Source of the DNA: Nitrosopumilaceae archaeon
GTDB lineage: Archaea; Thermoproteota; Nitrososphaeria; Nitrososphaerales; Nitrosopumilaceae
NCBI GenBank assembly: GCA_035631875.1
Contig: DASQHX010000004.1
Span: forward strand, 1-46,243
Direction: 5' to 3'
DNA: 46,243 nucleotides
A program made the position numbers and the translations under genes. Position 1 is the stretch's first letter. Each line of letters starts with the position of its first letter. The notes under the pieces were generated by a model. The model was given only the letters and a program-made list of their open reading frames with translations, was not told where the DNA came from and did not search any database. This document shows positions 1-7,905 of this stretch, piece after piece.

Positions 1-1085
1 AATCAATCTATCCTGGACTGCACCTACAAGCAACGGTGGCTCTGCAATCACTGGTTACAAGATAGAGAGATCAACTGATAGTGGAACAACATGGTCTACC
101 ATTGTGGCAAATACAGCTAACACAGCTATAACATATTCTGACACAGGACTTGCTGCAAGTTCAACCTACACATATCGTGTTTCTGCAATTAATTCAATTG
201 GAACTAGCTCACCATCAAACACAGCATCTACAACAACTAGTGGTACTAGTACCACGCAGGTAGCCATATCAGTAAACTCAGTTGACTTGTCAGGAAAACC
301 AATCACTGGCATGTCTACTGTAATTCGTTATACTAACGGTACAACCATAACAGAGGGCTTTACACCCATATCCTTTACAGTTACATCTGGAACTACATAT
401 GTTGTCCATGTAAGAGATTACGGGAATAACGTATTCAATCACTGGAGTGACGGAACCACAAACAGCTACTTTACCATCACACCAACTCAGAATACAGTTC
501 TGACAGCATACTATAGTACAGCAAGTGTAACTACAGTGCCAACAAGTCTAACAGCTACAGCTGCATCATCACAAATCAATCTATCCTGGACTGCACCTAC
601 AAGCAACGGTGGCTCTGCAATCACTGGTTACAAGATAGAAAGATCAACTGATAGTGGAACAACATGGTCTACCATTGTGGCAAATACAGCTAACACAGCT
701 ATAACATATTCTGATACAGGACTTGCTGCAAGTTCAACCTACACATATCGTGTCTCTGCAATTAATTCAATTGGAACTAGCTCACCATCAAACACAGCAT
801 CTGCAACTACAGCTAGTACACAATTATCTCTAACAATCAAATCAGTTGACATGTCCGGAAACCCAATCACTGGCATGTCTACTGTAATTCGTTATGCTAA
901 CGGTACAACCATAGCAGAGGGCTTTACGCCTATATCGTTCACAGTTACATCTGGAACTACATATGTTGTCCATGTAAGAGATTATCTTACAACTGTCTTT
1001 AATCACTGGAGTGACGGAACCACAAACAGCTACTTTACCATCACACCAACTCAGAATACAGTTCTGACAGCATATTATAGTACAG
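1..1085. repeat. Tandem repeat unit of about 570 bp inside the FN3 gene
   Basis: Bases 1-237 recur at about 574-810 (offset 573) with only a few changes, and about 259-522 recurs at about 823-1085 (offset 564). Together they form two nearly identical units, each coding for one FN3 domain plus one 88-residue module. Synonymous positions are also conserved, which indicates recent duplication or gene conversion. Confidence 0.85.
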
Positions 1086-1090
1086 GCTAG
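2..1090 (+). CDS. FN3-repeat surface/secreted protein, 3' part only
   Basis: The reading frame is open from the window edge, so the true start and any signal peptide lie upstream. The visible 362 residues alternate fibronectin type III domains (INLSWTAPTSNGGSAITGYKIERS, the usual ...SAxNxxGxSxPS ending) with an about 88-residue beta-rich module that ends in FNHWSDGTTNSYFTITPTQN-type sequence. Two copies of the FN3-plus-module unit are visible. The protein is rich in Thr and Ser and has no membrane anchor at its C terminus. FN3 arrays are common in archaeal extracellular proteins; adhesion or carbohydrate binding is inference only. A GTG at base 104 is an internal Val codon, not a credible start. 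Confidence 0.85.
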   Translation: MNLSWTAPTSNGGSAITGYKIERSTDSGTTWSTIVANTANTAITYSDTGLAASSTYTYRVSAINSIGTSSPSNTASTTTSGTSTTQVAISVNSVDLSGKPITGMSTVIRYTNGTTITEGFTPISFTVTSGTTYVVHVRDYGNNVFNHWSDGTTNSYFTITPTQNTVLTAYYSTASVTTVPTSLTATAASSQINLSWTAPTSNGGSAITGYKIERSTDSGTTWSTIVANTANTAITYSDTGLAASSTYTYRVSAINSIGTSSPSNTASATTASTQLSLTIKSVDMSGNPITGMSTVIRYANGTTIAEGFTPISFTVTSGTTYVVHVRDYLTTVFNHWSDGTTNSYFTITPTQNTVLTAYYSTG

Positions 1091-1121
1091 ATGTATTTTT
1101 AGATATTTTTAATATAACCAT

Positions 1122-2060
1122 CTATTTTCTGACAAAGGGTACAAGATCCACAGCGTTATGAATTTTTTCTAATTGTTTTTTTGATATGAAAATATGCGCT
1201 GCTTCAAATTTAGGATATGCTTCTTTGCAAGAAAATAATGTTAATATTTTGTCATCATGATCTATTTTAAACCCATTACATGGTTCGTGTCCTCTTACAA
1301 TGACCTTGGTTCTTGACATTGTCAGCCATTTTTTTGTTATGTTTATTCCAAAATGTTTTCCGTACATCCTCCTTGATTTTTCCCAATTGCCTCCATTTTG
1401 TATAGTACGTGGATCATTCCACAACAACTCCTCGAGTGATTTTTTATGTATATTATATGATTGTGCTGTTTCAATTAATTTTTCAAAATCTTTGTATTCA
1501 ATTTCGGTTGGCAGTCCTCCATGCACTAACCATAGTTTATTTTGTATTATGGTTACCAAGTATAGTAATTGAAACAAGGTAGATATTTTGCCATGTATGG
1601 CTTTTTCATAATTGTCTCCAAAATATTCGATAATTTTTAACGGTAAATCATGAGACGAAAAAGGAAATTCCATATGTGCTTCATGGTTTCCTCTCATGAG
1701 TATTACAGAATTTGGATATTTCCGTTTCAGATAACACACTGTATACAAAACACCAATAGAATGATTGCCCCTATCTACATAATCTCCTAAGAAAATTAGT
1801 TTGTTACTGTGATTTGAAAGGAAATTTTCATAATCTATCTCTTTAAGAATATGTTGAAGCGATCGTAAATCTCCATGAAGATCGCCTACAATTACAAGAT
1901 TTTCAGGTATGTTTAATTCAATTAATCCTGAATTAATTTTTCCACCAACAATATGTCTTGTTATTCTCCTTTCCTTTTGTAAAATATTGATAACAGAATC
2001 TATAACCTCAATAAATTCATAAACGTCTGAGAAATCAAGTTTTTGTAAATTATTATTCAT
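1122..2060 (-). CDS. PPP-family serine/threonine protein phosphatase
   Basis: This is a metallophosphoesterase of the PPP type. In order it carries GDLHGD (about residues 59-64), GDYVDRG (92-98), RGNHEAH (123-129), a later VHGG and VRGHEP; these supply the His, Asp and Asn ligands of the dinuclear metal centre and the catalytic His. About 312 residues is a normal catalytic-domain length, with no extra domain. The ATG at 2060 is chosen; an in-frame TTG at 2081 would add seven residues. It lies 36 bases downstream of the TFB gene on the same strand, so the two may be cotranscribed. The substrate cannot be inferred. Confidence 0.88.
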   Translation of the reverse strand: MNNNLQKLDFSDVYEFIEVIDSVINILQKERRITRHIVGGKINSGLIELNIPENLVIVGDLHGDLRSLQHILKEIDYENFLSNHSNKLIFLGDYVDRGNHSIGVLYTVCYLKRKYPNSVILMRGNHEAHMEFPFSSHDLPLKIIEYFGDNYEKAIHGKISTLFQLLYLVTIIQNKLWLVHGGLPTEIEYKDFEKLIETAQSYNIHKKSLEELLWNDPRTIQNGGNWEKSRRMYGKHFGINITKKWLTMSRTKVIVRGHEPCNGFKIDHDDKILTLFSCKEAYPKFEAAHIFISKKQLEKIHNAVDLVPFVRK

Positions 2061-2096
2061 GTAAAAATCAATTTCTTGCAATCAAAAGTGCAAATT

Positions 2097-3074
2097 TTAT
2101 TTCTTGTCGACATTTTCATCTTCAAGTAATTTATTTGATAGTCCTTTTTCATTTGCTTGAATTGATCTCATATTTTCTAATATCTTAGATAATTCCAAAC
2201 TTCTTTTACGAATGGTTATGGTTGTTAGCTCAGACGCCATTGCGATACGAAGCTGTGTTGTATGTTCATTAGTTTGAAAAGATGCCAAATAAAGTGCCGC
2301 GGTAGCTAATGAAACAGGTTTTTTACCTATTATTATTGGATTATCCTTTACCTGTTCCAAAATCTCTAACGCTTTTCTTTCTGTTTTTACACTCAATCCT
2401 GCTTTTTTAGCAATTCGTGATATACTGTGTGAAGGACTAACTATTCTATTATTCATCCCTAATTGTCTTAATGTAAACTTGTAATAGTGATTGATACTTT
2501 TCTTTGTTAAAGTGTTTGAGAGTTCTACAATTTTATCTATTGAGCATGGGATATTCATTTCTTCGCATGCTACACAAATAATGGCACCTACAATTCCAGT
2601 AATTGATCTACCTCTGATTGCTCCTTTGTTGAGCATCTTACGATATATGTAACTGGCTCTTTCAGCAATCAAAGCATTAAACCCAATTATCTCTGTAATT
2701 CTACGGATTTCGCTAATCGCCTTGTTTAAATTCTTTGTTTTCGAATTGCTAGAAATTGTGAATTTATTTAACTTTCTTAGTTTTTCTATTTCATGATTAT
2801 GAATATGTTTTCCATTCGCATCAATATTTTTACTGTCGATGATACTTGGTAATCCTATATCATACATCATAAGAGAAGTTGGGCCATCATTATTTGTTGT
2901 GTTTGTAGTTGATGACAAATCAGTTTCATTGAGTGACAATCCATGATTCTCTCCTGTAACTATCCCACACAAACTACAAATTTTTTCACCATTGTAAAAA
3001 TCAGAAACAAGTTTTCCATTACAAACTGTACACGTTATATCATCCATTGTTTCTAACACATTTCTAGTTAACAT
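2097..3074 (-). CDS. tfb: Transcription initiation factor IIB (TFB)
   Basis: TFB bridges TBP-bound promoter DNA and RNA polymerase. The N terminus has a zinc ribbon with two CxxC pairs (CTVC and CSLC, 15 residues apart), followed by a linker and two cyclin-like repeats containing typical TFB phrases (AERASYIYRKMLNKGAIRGR in the first and SLATAALYLAS in the second). Length of about 325 is normal. GTG 3083, ATG 3074 and ATG 3047 are all possible starts; ATG 3074 is used here. Nitrososphaerota usually encode several TFBs, so this may be one of several paralogues. A PPP phosphatase gene follows on the same strand. Confidence 0.93.
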   Translation of the reverse strand: MLTRNVLETMDDITCTVCNGKLVSDFYNGEKICSLCGIVTGENHGLSLNETDLSSTTNTTNNDGPTSLMMYDIGLPSIIDSKNIDANGKHIHNHEIEKLRKLNKFTISSNSKTKNLNKAISEIRRITEIIGFNALIAERASYIYRKMLNKGAIRGRSITGIVGAIICVACEEMNIPCSIDKIVELSNTLTKKSINHYYKFTLRQLGMNNRIVSPSHSISRIAKKAGLSVKTERKALEILEQVKDNPIIIGKKPVSLATAALYLASFQTNEHTTQLRIAMASELTTITIRKRSLELSKILENMRSIQANEKGLSNKLLEDENVDKK

Positions 3075-3234
3075 TATGCTCACAACAAAAAACTAGTTTT
3101 AAAGCTCTTTGCAAGATAGTTTAATAATTATTTACGATAAAAATTCTTAGAAAAATATTCTAGTTGGAAGTTAGGAAGATTGTTTTTAATAATCAGAATT
3201 TAATAATTTTTAGAAGATAAAAATTAAAATAAAT

Positions 3235-3510
3235 TTAGAAATTCAGCACTTTTCCGTTGTTTGTGGGAGTAGCAACTAGATCAGTAATTTCACTATATGA
3301 TCGAAGAAATTTGTATCCCTTTTCGCTTATTTTATAAAGTTGTGTACCTGCCTCATACGTTAACAATTCGTTGTCCTGTAGAAATGATATGTATTCCTTA
3401 ACTTGAGTGTATGATAAGTATGCCTTGTACATTATCTTCGTCTTCGTAGCTCCGGCCCTTGATGCCTCTAGAATCATTGCTACTATCTCCGTTCTGCTAC
3501 GGTATTTCAT
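3235..3510 (-). CDS. Small winged-helix DNA-binding protein (copy 1)
   Basis: This 91-residue protein begins MKYRSRTEIVAMILEA and continues with an HTH (GATKTKIMYKAYLSYTQVKEYISFL) and a wing (LYKISEKGYKFL). This is the small winged-helix type that is abundant in Nitrososphaerota. It is closely related to the genes at 4219 and 4924; the first bases of the genes at 3510 and 4497 are almost identical at DNA level. A regulatory role is likely from the fold; the target is unknown. TGTTCTAG lies about 40 bases upstream of the start. Confidence 0.82.
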   Translation of the reverse strand: MKYRSRTEIVAMILEASRAGATKTKIMYKAYLSYTQVKEYISFLQDNELLTYEAGTQLYKISEKGYKFLRSYSEITDLVATPTNNGKVLNF

Positions 3511-3703
3511 ATTTATACGCCATAATTATGATATAAAAAATTATTGAAACAATGTTCTAGTAGATCAATCCTGTTTTCAAATTTTTATATAAATCTAATC
3601 AATAATTTCAATAAAATTAACACTTTCATTTTGTATTCTATTTGGCATAGTTTGCCTGTAACTCTTCTATTGGTTTATTCATCCTAATAAAACATCTGAA
3701 AAA

Positions 3704-3738
3704 TGTTCTAGTGATTTTTACGCATACTCTGATAACCT
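3704..3738 (+). promoter_or_regulatory. 35-bp conserved upstream element, copy A
   Basis: This 35-bp block differs at only three positions from 7508-7542 and is also shared with 18540-18574. It starts with TGTTCTAGT and ends with GATAACCT. Its end is 20 bases from an ATG at 3759, the same spacing as copy B. The 3' GATAA(C/T)CT part sits where a TATA box for a leaderless mRNA would be; this role is inference. Confidence 0.6.
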
Positions 3739-3758
3739 CCAAAACCCACTATTAATCA

Positions 3759-3944
3759 ATGATGAGATCTCAACACGATAACAATAAATTAGATAAAAAA
3801 TTCTTAAATAAAAATAAACAAACCTTTTCACATTTATTTAAAAAAAATAAGGATTATTTGTTTATCAAATTTATACATCCGATCAATTTGAAGAAAAAAT
3901 CATACAAACATATACGATCTATAGTTTTCGATATGTCAATTTAG
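3759..3944 (+). CDS. Hypothetical small Lys/Asn-rich protein, doubtful
   Basis: A 61-residue frame beginning MMRSQHDNNKLDKKFLNK, basic and of low complexity, with no recognisable domain. Base composition is very AT-rich, so it could be chance. The only support is that the conserved 35-bp element at 3704-3738 precedes its ATG at the same spacing as at 7563. Confidence 0.3.
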   Translation: MMRSQHDNNKLDKKFLNKNKQTFSHLFKKNKDYLFIKFIHPINLKKKSYKHIRSIVFDMSI

Positions 3945-3974
3945 CAGAAAAATAAACCAAAAGATCTATTTAGG

Positions 3975-4184
3975 TTATGAATAACCCATTATCCTGCCAG
4001 AATAGGAGTCTACTCTGACTTGTCTGGTTTGCGTATTTGAGAATCCAAGATATGCTGTAACTATCCACACATTATTATCTAAAATTGCATCTACGTCAAT
4101 GACAGTATGGTATTGTCCAAGAAATCTTCTTGTTATTTCTTTTGCTCTTTCTGCATTTATTTGTGAGATGTTTTGTTCAGTCAT
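3975..4184 (-). CDS. Small PepSY-like protein
   Basis: The protein has 69 residues from ATG 4184 (MTEQNISQINAERAKEITRRFL). An N-terminal helix is followed by strands and ends in QVRVDSYSGRIMGY, the VDxxTGxIxGY-like ending typical of PepSY-type modules. A longer frame to 4235 would overlap the neighbouring winged-helix gene, so the shorter start is preferred. It follows that gene on the same strand with a 34-base gap and may be cotranscribed. There is no signal peptide. The PepSY assignment rests on pattern only. Confidence 0.6.
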   Translation of the reverse strand: MTEQNISQINAERAKEITRRFLGQYHTVIDVDAILDNNVWIVTAYLGFSNTQTRQVRVDSYSGRIMGYS

Positions 4185-4218
4185 AGAATTATCACATTTT
4201 ATACATTTGATAAAGATT

Positions 4219-4497
4219 TCATGAATGGGAAGCAAATTTCGTTTGCTCTTTTTTCAATGGAACCATGCCCTCAAGTTCTTTGTATACATGTACGAGCCTT
4301 CGACCTTTTTCTGTTAATGTATAAAGTTCCGAACCTGGTTTACACTCGATCAATTTGTTTTCAATCAAAAATAACATGTACTGATTTAGCTGTGAATATG
4401 ACAAATATGCCTTGTACATTATCTTCGTCTTGGTTACTCCTTGGCTGGCTACCTCCAAGATCATTGTTATTATCTCCGTTCTGCTACGGTATTTCAT
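4219..4497 (-). CDS. Small winged-helix DNA-binding protein (copy 2)
   Basis: The 92-residue product starts at ATG 4497 (MKYRSRTEIITMILEVASQGVTKTKIMYKAYLSYSQ). It shares the whole HTH and wing layout with copy 1 and copy 3. The frame extends upstream to 4539, but the paralogues begin at MKYR, which decides the start. DNA around the first codons is nearly identical to copy 1 (about 4465-4499 against 3477-3511), suggesting a recent duplication. Function beyond DNA binding is unknown. Confidence 0.82.
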   Translation of the reverse strand: MKYRSRTEIITMILEVASQGVTKTKIMYKAYLSYSQLNQYMLFLIENKLIECKPGSELYTLTEKGRRLVHVYKELEGMVPLKKEQTKFASHS

Positions 4498-4714
4498 ATC
4501 TTTCTTATTAGCTAAAATACTATAAAAAAGATATGACATTTAGTTATAGAACACGTATACATTTTTTGTATTAATAAAATATTAAATACAGTGAATCATA
4601 GAATTTTTATTTTACTCATAATTTTTTCTACAGTTTAAATAATTTAGTATTAGAAGATTGTTACCTATAATTCATCGACAAGTCTTATGAAAAATAAGTA
4701 CAAAATAAAATCAT

Positions 4715-4788
4715 GCGGTTATGGTGTAATTTGCACGTTAGGCAATCCAACCTAAAGGAAGCGGTGTAAAACCGACTTGACCGCACCA
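4715..4788 (+). ncRNA. tRNA-like cloverleaf ending in CCA, non-canonical
   Basis: The sequence can form a 7-bp acceptor stem (GCGGTTA with TGACCGC), a 4-bp D-like stem (GTGT/GCAC), a 5-bp anticodon-like stem (TTAGG/CCTAA) and a T-like stem (AAGCGG with CCG-A-CTT, one bulge). ACCA follows. It lacks the D-loop GG, the TTC of the T-loop, a 7-base anticodon loop and the expected U33, so a decoding tRNA is unlikely as written. It could be a decayed tRNA gene, a pseudo-tRNA left by an integration event or an unusual RNA. Confidence 0.35.
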
Positions 4789-4923
4789 AACATATTTTCT
4801 CTTCATGAATGAAATTGACATATATTTTCAACCTATGTTCTTTATATCAGAATGACAAAAAGAAACAATGATACATGTAATTTCTACGAATTCCTTTAAT
4901 GGTGTATTTTGAAGATCCATGTA

Positions 4924-5202
4924 ATGAAATACAGAGGAAAAATGGAAATCATTGCTATGATTTTACAGGCTGCAGTGGAAGGCGCTACTAAAACAAGAAT
5001 AATGTATGCCGCATACTTGTCTTTTCAACAAGTAAATGACTACTTGGAATTCCTAAAGGAAAATGATCTATTACAATATGAGAATGAAAGGGAATTTTAC
5101 AGAGTGACTGAAAAAGGACACGCGTTCATGAAAATCTCAAATGAAATGAATGATTTAATCCCTTTTAAAAAATCAAAATTTAATGATCCTTTTGGAATAT
5201 AA
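4924..5202 (+). CDS. Small winged-helix DNA-binding protein (copy 3)
   Basis: A 92-residue paralogue of the genes at 3235 and 4219, on the opposite strand: MKYRGKMEIIAMILQAAVEGATKTRIMYAAYLSFQQ and wing FYRVTEKGHAFM. ATG 4924 is chosen because it matches the paralogues; an in-frame TTG at 4909 would add five residues. The protein is more diverged than the other two. It lies directly after the tRNA-like element. Confidence 0.82.
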   Translation: MKYRGKMEIIAMILQAAVEGATKTRIMYAAYLSFQQVNDYLEFLKENDLLQYENEREFYRVTEKGHAFMKISNEMNDLIPFKKSKFNDPFGI

Positions 5203-5498
5203 AGAAAACTCAATCAAAAAAGAATTCTAGTTTATCTGACAGATTCTCCAGAATTGTAACTTAGGATTCTGACATTTATGGAATCTATTGCTCGCCTATG
5301 TTTCTTTATCAATCATTTTCTGTTAAGACTATATTGATTTTTTCTATTTTATTTGTCATCTGTGATTAATCTTGTTGCACAGGCTCTAACTGTACCATTT
5401 CTAGTATGTATCAAGTTCAATGGTATAAATCACATAGAATTTTGTTACTGAACAATTTACCATATTGTATTATAATATCAGACACAAAAATAAAGTAA
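5203..5498. other. Intergenic region without recognisable gene
   Basis: About 296 AT-rich bases. No frame with a credible start and more than about 20 codons was found on either strand. TTCTAGT occurs near 5223 and TTTCTAGTA near 5396, matching the motif that recurs near small genes in this window. Confidence 0.6.
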
Positions 5499-6209
5499 AT
5501 GAAAGCAGTCATACATCAACCTCATTTTTTTCCATATCCTGGGTTTTTTCATAAACTGAGTTTGGCCGATATCTATGTTATAATGGACGATGTTCAGTAT
5601 GACAAAAGGTGGACTAATAGAAACAGAATTATCGCAACAAATGGATGGACGTGGTTAACTGTACCAATAAACAAAGATCATAAATTTTTGCCAAACATAC
5701 TAGTTGAAATTAATAATGAAATACCTTGGAAAGAACATCATTGGAAGAAAATTTATCAATCTTATGCAAAAACAAAGTACTTTCATTTATACAAAGATTA
5801 TTTTGAAAATCTCTATAAAAGAGAATGGAAATTTCTTTTTGACTTAGATTTTGAAACAATTAAAAAAACAATTGATTGGCTTGGCTTAAACATCGAAATT
5901 GTAAGAGAATCTGAATTATACGTGAAAGGTGAATCCACAGAACGACTAGTTAATGTCTGTAAGGCCATTGGTGCAGATACCTATGTGGCAGGAAAAGGCA
6001 GTAAAAACTATATCGAAGAAAAACTATTTCTGAAAAACAATCTGAAAATAGAATATCAAAACTATATGTCAACGCAGTATGCTCAACGTTTCACAGATGT
6101 TTTTGTACCTGATCTTTCCATTATTGATATGGTGACAAATGTAGGACCTGATAGCTTAAAACTGATAACTTCAATACCTGAAGATCTTCCTACTATTGAA
6201 ACTAAATGA
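5499..6209 (+). CDS. WbqC-like family protein
   Basis: The 236-residue protein opens MKAVIHQPHFFPYPGFFHKL and continues DDVQYDKRWTNRNRI, the N-terminal signature of the WbqC family. Members occur in O-antigen and other surface-glycan clusters, where they are thought to act in modification or transfer of sugars; the reaction is poorly defined. The protein is soluble with no signal peptide, and its length is normal for the family. It starts a region enriched in glycan genes (PIG-L deacetylase, ATP-grasp enzyme, PelF/PelG-like genes), which supports a cell-surface carbohydrate role. Confidence 0.85.
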   Translation: MKAVIHQPHFFPYPGFFHKLSLADIYVIMDDVQYDKRWTNRNRIIATNGWTWLTVPINKDHKFLPNILVEINNEIPWKEHHWKKIYQSYAKTKYFHLYKDYFENLYKREWKFLFDLDFETIKKTIDWLGLNIEIVRESELYVKGESTERLVNVCKAIGADTYVAGKGSKNYIEEKLFLKNNLKIEYQNYMSTQYAQRFTDVFVPDLSIIDMVTNVGPDSLKLITSIPEDLPTIETK

Positions 6210-6347
6210 TTTAGGAATTATTTGAAGATAATGAGAAAATATACAACGCCATGATAAATTTCTCTAGAAAAATACACTAATCAATAAAATCAGAAATTGA
6301 GCATCATGTGAACCACTAGATATGCATCTCAAATATGATTGGTTTAG

Positions 6348-6647
6348 TTAATCAAAAATTTCTGCTAATTGATTATATGCTATAATGTATCTCCTACCCG
6401 CCTCAGCTGTTTTATAGGTATATCTTTTTGAATTGGAAAATTCAGGTTCCCTTTCAAGTAATTGCTTGTCTAATAGAAATTGTATGTATTGATCAATTTG
6501 TTTAGAGTTAAGATTACATTTGTACATTATGTGCGTCTTCAAAGATCCCTTTTTACAAACTACCAAAATAAAATAAATAATTTCAAGCCAACCACGATTC
6601 CCCCATCCCATAACATTTGTCTCAACATAATCAATCAAATCATTCAT
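6348..6647 (-). CDS. Winged-helix DNA-binding protein (diverged)
   Basis: The 99-residue protein has the same helix-turn-helix core as the MKYR group (GSLKTHIMYKCNLNSKQIDQYIQFLLDKQLLE) and a longer wing (SNSKRYTYKTAEAGRRYI), after an N-terminal extension of about 18 residues. It is likely a DNA-binding regulator. It is 25 bases downstream of the PIG-L deacetylase gene on the same strand, so it may belong to the same transcript. Confidence 0.75.
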   Translation of the reverse strand: MNDLIDYVETNVMGWGNRGWLEIIYFILVVCKKGSLKTHIMYKCNLNSKQIDQYIQFLLDKQLLEREPEFSNSKRYTYKTAEAGRRYIIAYNQLAEIFD

Positions 6648-6672
6648 AATCTCTAAATCTGTTTAGAATTTT

Positions 6673-7368
6673 CTATGCTAATTCTAGAATTTCATTCAAA
6701 TCCTCTATGCCCTGTCCTTTTTGACTAAGATGTGGAACTTTGAGCAATTTGAATTCTTTATCTAAACATAATTTCAATACTTCAAATGCTTCTACATGAT
6801 TAACGGTTGAATTTAACCTGCTTTGTAGTGCACGATATTCTGCAAGTCCTTTAATTCCATCTGCCTGAAGGTAAAGTTTACTTTGTTGAGACGAAAATTT
6901 CTTTATCAATTCAACTTTATCATCTATCACATCTGTGATATCAAAAAACACCTGTGGTGAAAAATTCCTTGTCAATGGAATCTCATATGATAAAATATTT
7001 GAAACAAACCTTCCAGCTTCTACTGTTGATAATGATACTGCGCGATGATCGTGGTGTACATCACCATGAGAATGTGTAATTATGATCTCTGGATCCACTT
7101 TATTTACAAAGAATTCTATGTGACTGATTAATTCGCTACTAACAGTCAGTCTGGTATCTTCAAAGTTATCTATCCATAAATTTTTAGCACCAATAAACTT
7201 GGCTGATTGCATAAGCTCCTTGGTTCTTTGCTTTGGATCTCCTCCGACAGATCCTCTTGTAACAGAATACATGTGAACCTCATGTCCTTGTCTTGCCGCT
7301 TTAAGCAAGAGCCCACCACATCCTAATTCAATATCATCTGGGTGTGCACCAATTGCCAATATTTTCAT
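6673..7368 (-). CDS. PIG-L (LmbE-like) family deacetylase
   Basis: Zinc-dependent deacetylases of this family remove N-acetyl groups from GlcNAc-containing lipids and thiols. The N terminus shows GAHPDDIELGCGG (residues 7-19, with H9, D11 and D12 of the HPDD motif), and HSHGDVHHDHR (about 99-109) gives the third zinc ligand. Length of 231 is typical. There is no signal peptide, so action is cytoplasmic. The position near a hexosamine-related glycan cluster makes an N-acetylhexosamine substrate plausible, but this is inference. Confidence 0.9.
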   Translation of the reverse strand: MKILAIGAHPDDIELGCGGLLLKAARQGHEVHMYSVTRGSVGGDPKQRTKELMQSAKFIGAKNLWIDNFEDTRLTVSSELISHIEFFVNKVDPEIIITHSHGDVHHDHRAVSLSTVEAGRFVSNILSYEIPLTRNFSPQVFFDITDVIDDKVELIKKFSSQQSKLYLQADGIKGLAEYRALQSRLNSTVNHVEAFEVLKLCLDKEFKLLKVPHLSQKGQGIEDLNEILELA

Positions 7369-7507
7369 ATCATGATATTATTTTGAATTTATTTATGCAT
7401 GAAGTAATATTCTTCTATATCTTTTTATCCTAAAAATGATCCTAACATGAATTTTTTTTATATAAAAAATGAAAGACTAAAAATTATCATGATTCTTTTA
7501 AGATGAT

Positions 7508-7542
7508 TGTTCTAGTAATTTTTACGCATACTCAGATAATCT
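7508..7542 (+). promoter_or_regulatory. 35-bp conserved upstream element, copy B
   Basis: This block is identical to 3704-3738 at 32 of 35 positions and to 18540-18574 at 29 of 35. It begins TGTTCTAGTAATTTTTACG and ends GATAATCT. An ATG follows 20 bases later at 7563, the same spacing as copy A. A promoter role (upstream activator site plus weak TATA-like GATAATCT) is inferred from its fixed placement. Confidence 0.65.
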
Positions 7543-7562
7543 ACAGATTTCATTGTGTACGT

Positions 7563-7797
7563 ATGAAAAAACATCATCACATAACAATATCTGGAGGCGA
7601 TATTTATTCAAATAATTGATGATGAACAAACACAAGATGTAATACATCACCATGACTTTCTAACACAAACATGTTCATTGTGTGGCGAGAAGATGTTGTT
7701 ATCTGAGGGCGATATGATATATGGAGATAAATGGTATCATAGCACCTGTTGGAATTTGGTAGAACAAAATATGGAATATTATATTTCTAGAAAATAA
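7563..7797 (+). pseudogene. Frame-disrupted small zinc-finger protein
   Basis: ATG 7563 opens MKKHHHITISGGDIYSNN and stops at 7619. Overlapping in another frame, a stretch without any ATG, GTG or TTG before its zinc motif runs to TAA 7797 and contains CSLCGEKM, then GDKWYHSTCW: a CxxC...HxxxC arrangement like half of a LIM or treble-clef finger. One base change of frame near 7600-7619 would join them into a protein of about 78 residues. This may be a frameshifted pseudogene, a sequencing error or programmed frameshifting. Confidence 0.5.
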
Positions 7798-7905
7798 TCC
7801 AAGATTGAAGATTATCGATTAATGTTTAAGCATTTCTTTTTATGGTATTGTATAAATTTTCAAAGTTACATATGAAAATAAATACAAAGGCATCTAATCC
7901 TTATT

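Larger units (their letters stand above)
7369..7905. other. 537-bp region with repeat element and broken small gene
   Basis: No intact conventional gene is seen here. It contains copy B of the 35-bp element (7508-7542) and a zinc-finger coding stretch split between two frames (7563-7797). The remaining sequence, about 7369-7500 and 7800-7905, is AT-rich and holds the presumed promoter of the ATPase gene that starts at 7906. Confidence 0.6.

Noticed and set aside
1300-1572. Plus-strand frame of 90 codons
   Set aside because: It lies fully inside the phosphatase gene on the other strand, and its translation has no recognisable features.
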